Below, piece by piece: positions 5,372-8,711 of a stretch of 8,711 nt of DNA. Each line of letters opens with the position of its first letter. Position 1 is the stretch's first letter. Origin of the DNA: Bacteroidales bacterium. Lineage in GTDB: Bacteria > Bacteroidota > Bacteroidia > Bacteroidales > UBA3663. The stretch spans positions 1 through 8,711 of the forward strand of contig JAGBQS010000278.1 of assembly GCA_017632695.1 (NCBI GenBank), given 5' to 3'. A model generated the notes under the pieces. It was not told the origin of the DNA and made no database searches. It worked only from the letters and a program-made list of their open reading frames with translations. The translations under genes were made by a program, and so were the position numbers.

Positions 5372-7975
5372 TCATTTTGTGGCCTCGTATATCATGGAAT
5401 GTATACGGCTTCGGTAGCCTTCGGAGGTCAGCGTGGTATTCCAGCGATGCGGATTGACGCGGTTGCTCAGGAAAATAAAAATCAGCTGTTCTTTCGGGTC
5501 AACCCAGACGCAGGTGCCGGTATATCCGGTATGTCCGTATGTTTGCAGGGAACATTCATCGCAGCAAGGACTGATCCTGTTCCGGTTCGGTTCCGGCTTG
5601 TCGAAGCCAAGACCGCGGCGGGAGATATTTGACTTCTGGGTGGTTACACGTTCAACGGTAATCTCGTTAATGTAACGCTTGCCGTTAAATTCGCCCTTGT
5701 TGAGCATCATCTGGAAGAGAGGGAACAGGTCGGTGGCGCTTCCGAAAAGGCCGGCATTACCGTCCACGCCGCCGCTCCAGGCTGCGGCTTCGTCGTGCAC
5801 ATAGCCTCTCAGCTGCTGGTGACGCAGCGCCTGGTCGTTCTCGGTAGGTGCGATTCGGGATAGCGGAATGCCGTGCTGCAACGGATGGTAGCACAGTTTG
5901 CCGTCGCCGTAAAATTCCGGCATCTTTTCGTACAGATACTGGTCGAGCGGCTTGTGTGTGACCTGTTCGATCAATACGCAGATGAGAATGAAGTTCAGGT
6001 CGGAGTAGCGGTATTTGTGCGGCTTCAGGAGCGGCAGGTCGATGATCTTCTTCAGGATGCTGTCGCGGAAAGCCGGCTTGATAAACATCCCATCGGCAAC
6101 CGGCAGGGAATAAACGTCGTTCCGGACAGGACTGATCCAGGCGGTATCGAACCGCAGGTTCTCGTCGAACCAGCATTTCTTATCCTGTTGTATGGTGTAC
6201 GGAGCTTTGCATACGCCGCTGTAGTAGCGTTTAGTGTACGAAGCCGTATCGAAGGTCATGGCGTAGAACGAATAGCCGTCGCGCAAGTCCGACTCATGAT
6301 AAAGTGCCTGACGGATGGTGATGTTTTTTTTGTCAGTATTTCGCAGCTGCGGAATGTGCCAGCTCATCGGGTCGGAGAACTTCAGGTTGCATTCATCGTA
6401 GGCAAGCATCAGGGCGGGCAGTGTGCCGGCCACCTTGCTGACCGATGCCAGGTCGTAGACTGTCTCTACGGAATTGGGTTCCGTACGGTCGTAGTCCAGC
6501 CATCCGAACGCGCGGTTATAGATAATCTGTCCCTTATGGGCAACCAGAATCTGGCAGCCGGGGAAAGCGTCTTTGTCGAGGGCATCCTGTACCAGACTGT
6601 CTACACGATGAAACTTCGGGTTCAGGATCTGCTTGCGGTTCTCGGCTGCCATAGCCTCCAATGCATCGGGAACAGGCAGACCCTGTTCTGTCGGGTCGGC
6701 TTCCTGTTGCTGCAGTATCTGAGGCTGTGGAATCGCTATGCGCCGGGTTGTGTCGAGCCTGGCTTTTTCCACTTCTGCATTCAACTCATTAAGCAATGCG
6801 CGGGCATGTTCGGTATTGATACGTTCCGAAAGGCTGTCTGCCGGCATCCGGTCTTCGTGCACGACGCAAAGCAGATATTTCCAGCAGAGTACTTTCCTGC
6901 ATTTCCCGTCTATCAGGCTTTGCGGCAGCGTGCCGTTGGCAACGGCTTTTTTCAGCGATGCCCATTGCGTCTGCAGCGGAACCGGATCGAGCAGGACATC
7001 AACGCCTGCCAGCAGCGCCTTTACACTATAGTCAGGGACACTTGTTACCCCTTTCATAGCCAGACCGTCGGTAAAGACGAGTCCGCGGAAGCCTAACTGC
7101 TGTTTCAGTATATCGGTTACAATCGGCTTGGAGAGCGAAGACGGAAGACCTGCCTCGGGTTCCATGGAAGGGACTTCCAGGTGGGCAATCATCATACCTC
7201 CGAATCCTGCCTTCGAGAAATAACGGAAAGGCTCGCATTCGAACGAAAGCATGCGTTGCAGATCGTGATTCAGGCGGGGCAGGGTCTTGTGACTGTCGGT
7301 ATCGGTATCGCCGTGTCCCGGGAAATGCTTGGCAACGGCCATCACGCCGCCGTCCTCCAGTCCGCGGCTATAGCTCAGGGCAGGCGGAATCACATCCCAC
7401 ACGGTTGAGCCGAAACTACGGTTGCCAATTACCGGATTGTTCGGATTGGAATTGATGTCGAGAACCGGAGCAAAATTGATTTGGATGCCCATCAGCCGGC
7501 ATTGGCGGGCTACCTCCCTGCCGTATTCGTACATTAACGAATCGCGGACTTCGGGGCGGATGGTTCCCAATGCACCGTTGCGCGGATACTTAACGGCATC
7601 AGTGAGCCGCATGGCCAATCCCCACTCGCCGTCGAGGGCAATCCAGAGCGGAGCTTTCCTGGCAAGCTTGCGTCCGTAGCGGGTCATCTTGGCCTGTGTT
7701 GCAATGGTTCCCTTCGAGAACAGCAAACCACCTACGTGGTATTGCTGGATGTCGCGACGCACAATCTGCCGGCTGGGCTCATTGTCCTTGCTGTCCACAA
7801 TCGGCATGATAAGCTGCCCCAGACGCTCATCGGGCGTCAGGGTCGCCATCACGCTGTCGGCCCATTGGTACATACGCAACGTATCGGTCCTGTTCAGCAT
7901 GTTTTGGGCCGATACGTTACTATATATTATAAATAATGTGTAGAATAAAACGGAAAGACGGGATATGATCTTCAT
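5372..7975 (-). CDS. Secreted fusion: NagZ-type GH3 beta-N-acetylglucosaminidase plus beta-lactamase-fold serine hydrolase
   Basis: This 867-residue two-enzyme protein is probably periplasmic or outer-membrane facing. A signal peptide covers 1-23 (cleavage VSA before Gln24). Residues about 40-370 are a GH3 domain with the NagZ signature KHFPGHGDTDTDSHKTLP (216-233). Its Asp227-His229 pair is the expected acid/base dyad and Asp303 (FTDG) the expected nucleophile, suggesting removal of N-acetylglucosamine from muropeptides. After a poorly conserved linker (about 371-455, with a Gln/Pro-rich patch) comes a class C beta-lactamase/PBP4-like domain. It has SVSK (Ser511 nucleophile, Lys514), YSD (657-659) and HTG (815-817), suited to a peptidase, amidase or esterase role rather than true drug resistance. 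The usual GH3 C-terminal sandwich seems missing. The gene sits 33 bp after the 5'-nucleotidase-type gene and is likely co-transcribed with it. A combined role in peptidoglycan trimming or recycling is an inference. Confidence 0.9.
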   Translation of the reverse strand: MKIISRLSVLFYTLFIIYSNVSAQNMLNRTDTLRMYQWADSVMATLTPDERLGQLIMPIVDSKDNEPSRQIVRRDIQQYHVGGLLFSKGTIATQAKMTRYGRKLARKAPLWIALDGEWGLAMRLTDAVKYPRNGALGTIRPEVRDSLMYEYGREVARQCRLMGIQINFAPVLDINSNPNNPVIGNRSFGSTVWDVIPPALSYSRGLEDGGVMAVAKHFPGHGDTDTDSHKTLPRLNHDLQRMLSFECEPFRYFSKAGFGGMMIAHLEVPSMEPEAGLPSSLSKPIVTDILKQQLGFRGLVFTDGLAMKGVTSVPDYSVKALLAGVDVLLDPVPLQTQWASLKKAVANGTLPQSLIDGKCRKVLCWKYLLCVVHEDRMPADSLSERINTEHARALLNELNAEVEKARLDTTRRIAIPQPQILQQQEADPTEQGLPVPDALEAMAAENRKQILNPKFHRVDSLVQDALDKDAFPGCQILVAHKGQIIYNRAFGWLDYDRTEPNSVETVYDLASVSKVAGTLPALMLAYDECNLKFSDPMSWHIPQLRNTDKKNITIRQALYHESDLRDGYSFYAMTFDTASYTKRYYSGVCKAPYTIQQDKKCWFDENLRFDTAWISPVRNDVYSLPVADGMFIKPAFRDSILKKIIDLPLLKPHKYRYSDLNFILICVLIEQVTHKPLDQYLYEKMPEFYGDGKLCYHPLQHGIPLSRIAPTENDQALRHQQLRGYVHDEAAAWSGGVDGNAGLFGSATDLFPLFQMMLNKGEFNGKRYINEITVERVTTQKSNISRRGLGFDKPEPNRNRISPCCDECSLQTYGHTGYTGTCVWVDPKEQLIFIFLSNRVNPHRWNTTLTSEGYRSRIHSMIYEATK

Positions 7976-8008
7976 ATGGGAACCGGCGGCAATAGATGAC
8001 AGATGGTT

Positions 8009-8711
8009 TTATTCTGCTTTCTTTACGATGACGCGGTCATCGAGTTTGCTTTCAACACTCTTGCCTTTAGCTGTCAGGTCCTGGATGTATTCGATCATCA
8101 TGTTACGCAGCAGGATACCGGTGTTGACATTCTTCCTGGCACGAGTCAGGGCAGTCAGCCCGTCATTGCCTTCAGCCAGATAGTCGATGGTAGCGATATA
8201 GTAAATACGATCGGGGTCGATGGTTTTTCCTCCTACCAGAATCTCAGTGGCGTATGTCTTGCCCAAAGAATCGGTTGCAAGAGTTATCCGGGTGCCGGAA
8301 AGAGCCTCCAGCTTGCCGCTCATCTGATGGATCAGGCTTTCTACATCGGAGCCTTTCATTTCCAGGATGGTTACGGTATTCTCGAAAGGGAAGATGCGAT
8401 AGATGTCGCCCAGCTTGATGTCGCCGACATACAGGTCATTGCGCAAGCCTCCAACGTTCATGAGGCCGATGTCCATGGGCTTTCCGTACACTTTCTCGCC
8501 GTAGGTACGCAGAGCGTCGCTGGCAAAGTTGCCCAACGGGCTTTGCGGACGATAGCGCTGCAAATCTGTGGCACACGAGCCCAGAATGCCGTTCATCTTC
8601 AGATCCAGACTGTCGTGATAGGGGGTGATGAAGTCGCTAACTGTTTTGCCGTATTTCTTCAGGTCGTGCAGATCCGGATGAATCTTCGAACATTTGATGG
8701 CTGCAACTTCA
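8009..8711 (-). CDS. 5'-nucleotidase C-terminal-domain protein (5' end beyond window)
   Basis: The reading frame is open to the window edge and 233 residues are visible. The Met at 8596 is internal, because the frame and the domain's helical lead-in continue upstream of it. The visible part is a 5'-nucleotidase C-terminal domain (UshA/YfkN type), which binds the nucleoside moiety. It has SPLGNFASDAL (about 56-66), NVGGLRND with the substrate-binding Arg (about 85-92), the DIYRIFPFENT segment (about 102-112) and IDYLAEGNDG near the end. Hydrolysis needs an N-terminal metallophosphatase domain. In Bacteroidales this is often a separate neighbouring gene, so here it is either fused upstream or encoded outside the window. 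The following gene starts 33 bp downstream in the same orientation. Export is expected from the family, but no signal peptide can be seen because the N-terminus is missing. Confidence 0.85.
   Translation of the reverse strand, partial: EVAAIKCSKIHPDLHDLKKYGKTVSDFITPYHDSLDLKMNGILGSCATDLQRYRPQSPLGNFASDALRTYGEKVYGKPMDIGLMNVGGLRNDLYVGDIKLGDIYRIFPFENTVTILEMKGSDVESLIHQMSGKLEALSGTRITLATDSLGKTYATEILVGGKTIDPDRIYYIATIDYLAEGNDGLTALTRARKNVNTGILLRNMMIEYIQDLTAKGKSVESKLDDRVIVKKAE

Noticed and set aside
6324..6331. Eight-base homopolymer in the serine hydrolase coding region as a phase-variation switch
   Set aside because: The tract encodes ordinary Lys-Lys-Asn codons, the frame is intact, and eight bases is short for a contingency locus. 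There is no evidence of variation.
5873..7096. 407-residue plus-strand open frame opposite the GH3/serine hydrolase gene
   Set aside because: The minus strand here carries intact catalytic motifs of two enzyme families, and the plus-strand translation has no domain character. It is a shadow frame.
8009..8596. Start codon of the 5'-nucleotidase gene at 8596
   Set aside because: The frame remains open to the window edge with plausible coding sequence ahead of the Met, and the domain's lead-in helix would be cut. The true start is outside the window.

Overview
The window looks like a chromosomal segment of a Bacteroidales bacterium (Bacteroides, Phocaeicola or Prevotella type). The evidence is a TTTG / TAnnTTTG promoter, AT-rich translation starts without Shine-Dalgarno sequences, secreted proteins cleaved just before Gln, a PL11 pectin lyase, and a sodium-pump alpha subunit of the divergent Bacteroidetes type. 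All seven genes lie on the minus strand, so transcription runs from high to low coordinates.

Upstream block (8711 to 5372): the 3' part of a 5'-nucleotidase C-terminal-domain protein is followed after 33 bp by an 867-residue secreted protein. That protein fuses a NagZ-type GH3 beta-N-acetylglucosaminidase to a beta-lactamase-fold serine hydrolase. This pair probably works in the envelope or periplasm on peptidoglycan fragments and nucleotides. The block ends in a likely hairpin terminator at 5318-5356.

Middle block (5313 to 1390): a near-consensus Bacteroidetes promoter drives oadG, oadA and oadB, the gamma, alpha and beta subunits of a biotin-dependent, sodium-extruding oxaloacetate decarboxylase-type membrane pump. 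The alpha subunit carries the carboxyltransferase and the biotin domain, beta is the membrane decarboxylase/Na+ channel, and gamma is the small anchor. Between oadA and oadB sits a 446-bp AT-rich insert. It carries a gene of the 23S rRNA intervening-sequence (IVS) four-helix-bundle family, bracketed by inverted arrays of a 7-nt unit (TTATTAG). This looks like a mobile or RNA-processed cassette inside a metabolic operon and is the most interesting part of the window.

Downstream block (1337 to 1): the first 445 residues of a secreted family PL11 rhamnogalacturonan lyase begin 52 bp after oadB with no obvious promoter, and the gene runs off the window edge. No RNA genes, CRISPR arrays or transposase genes were seen.
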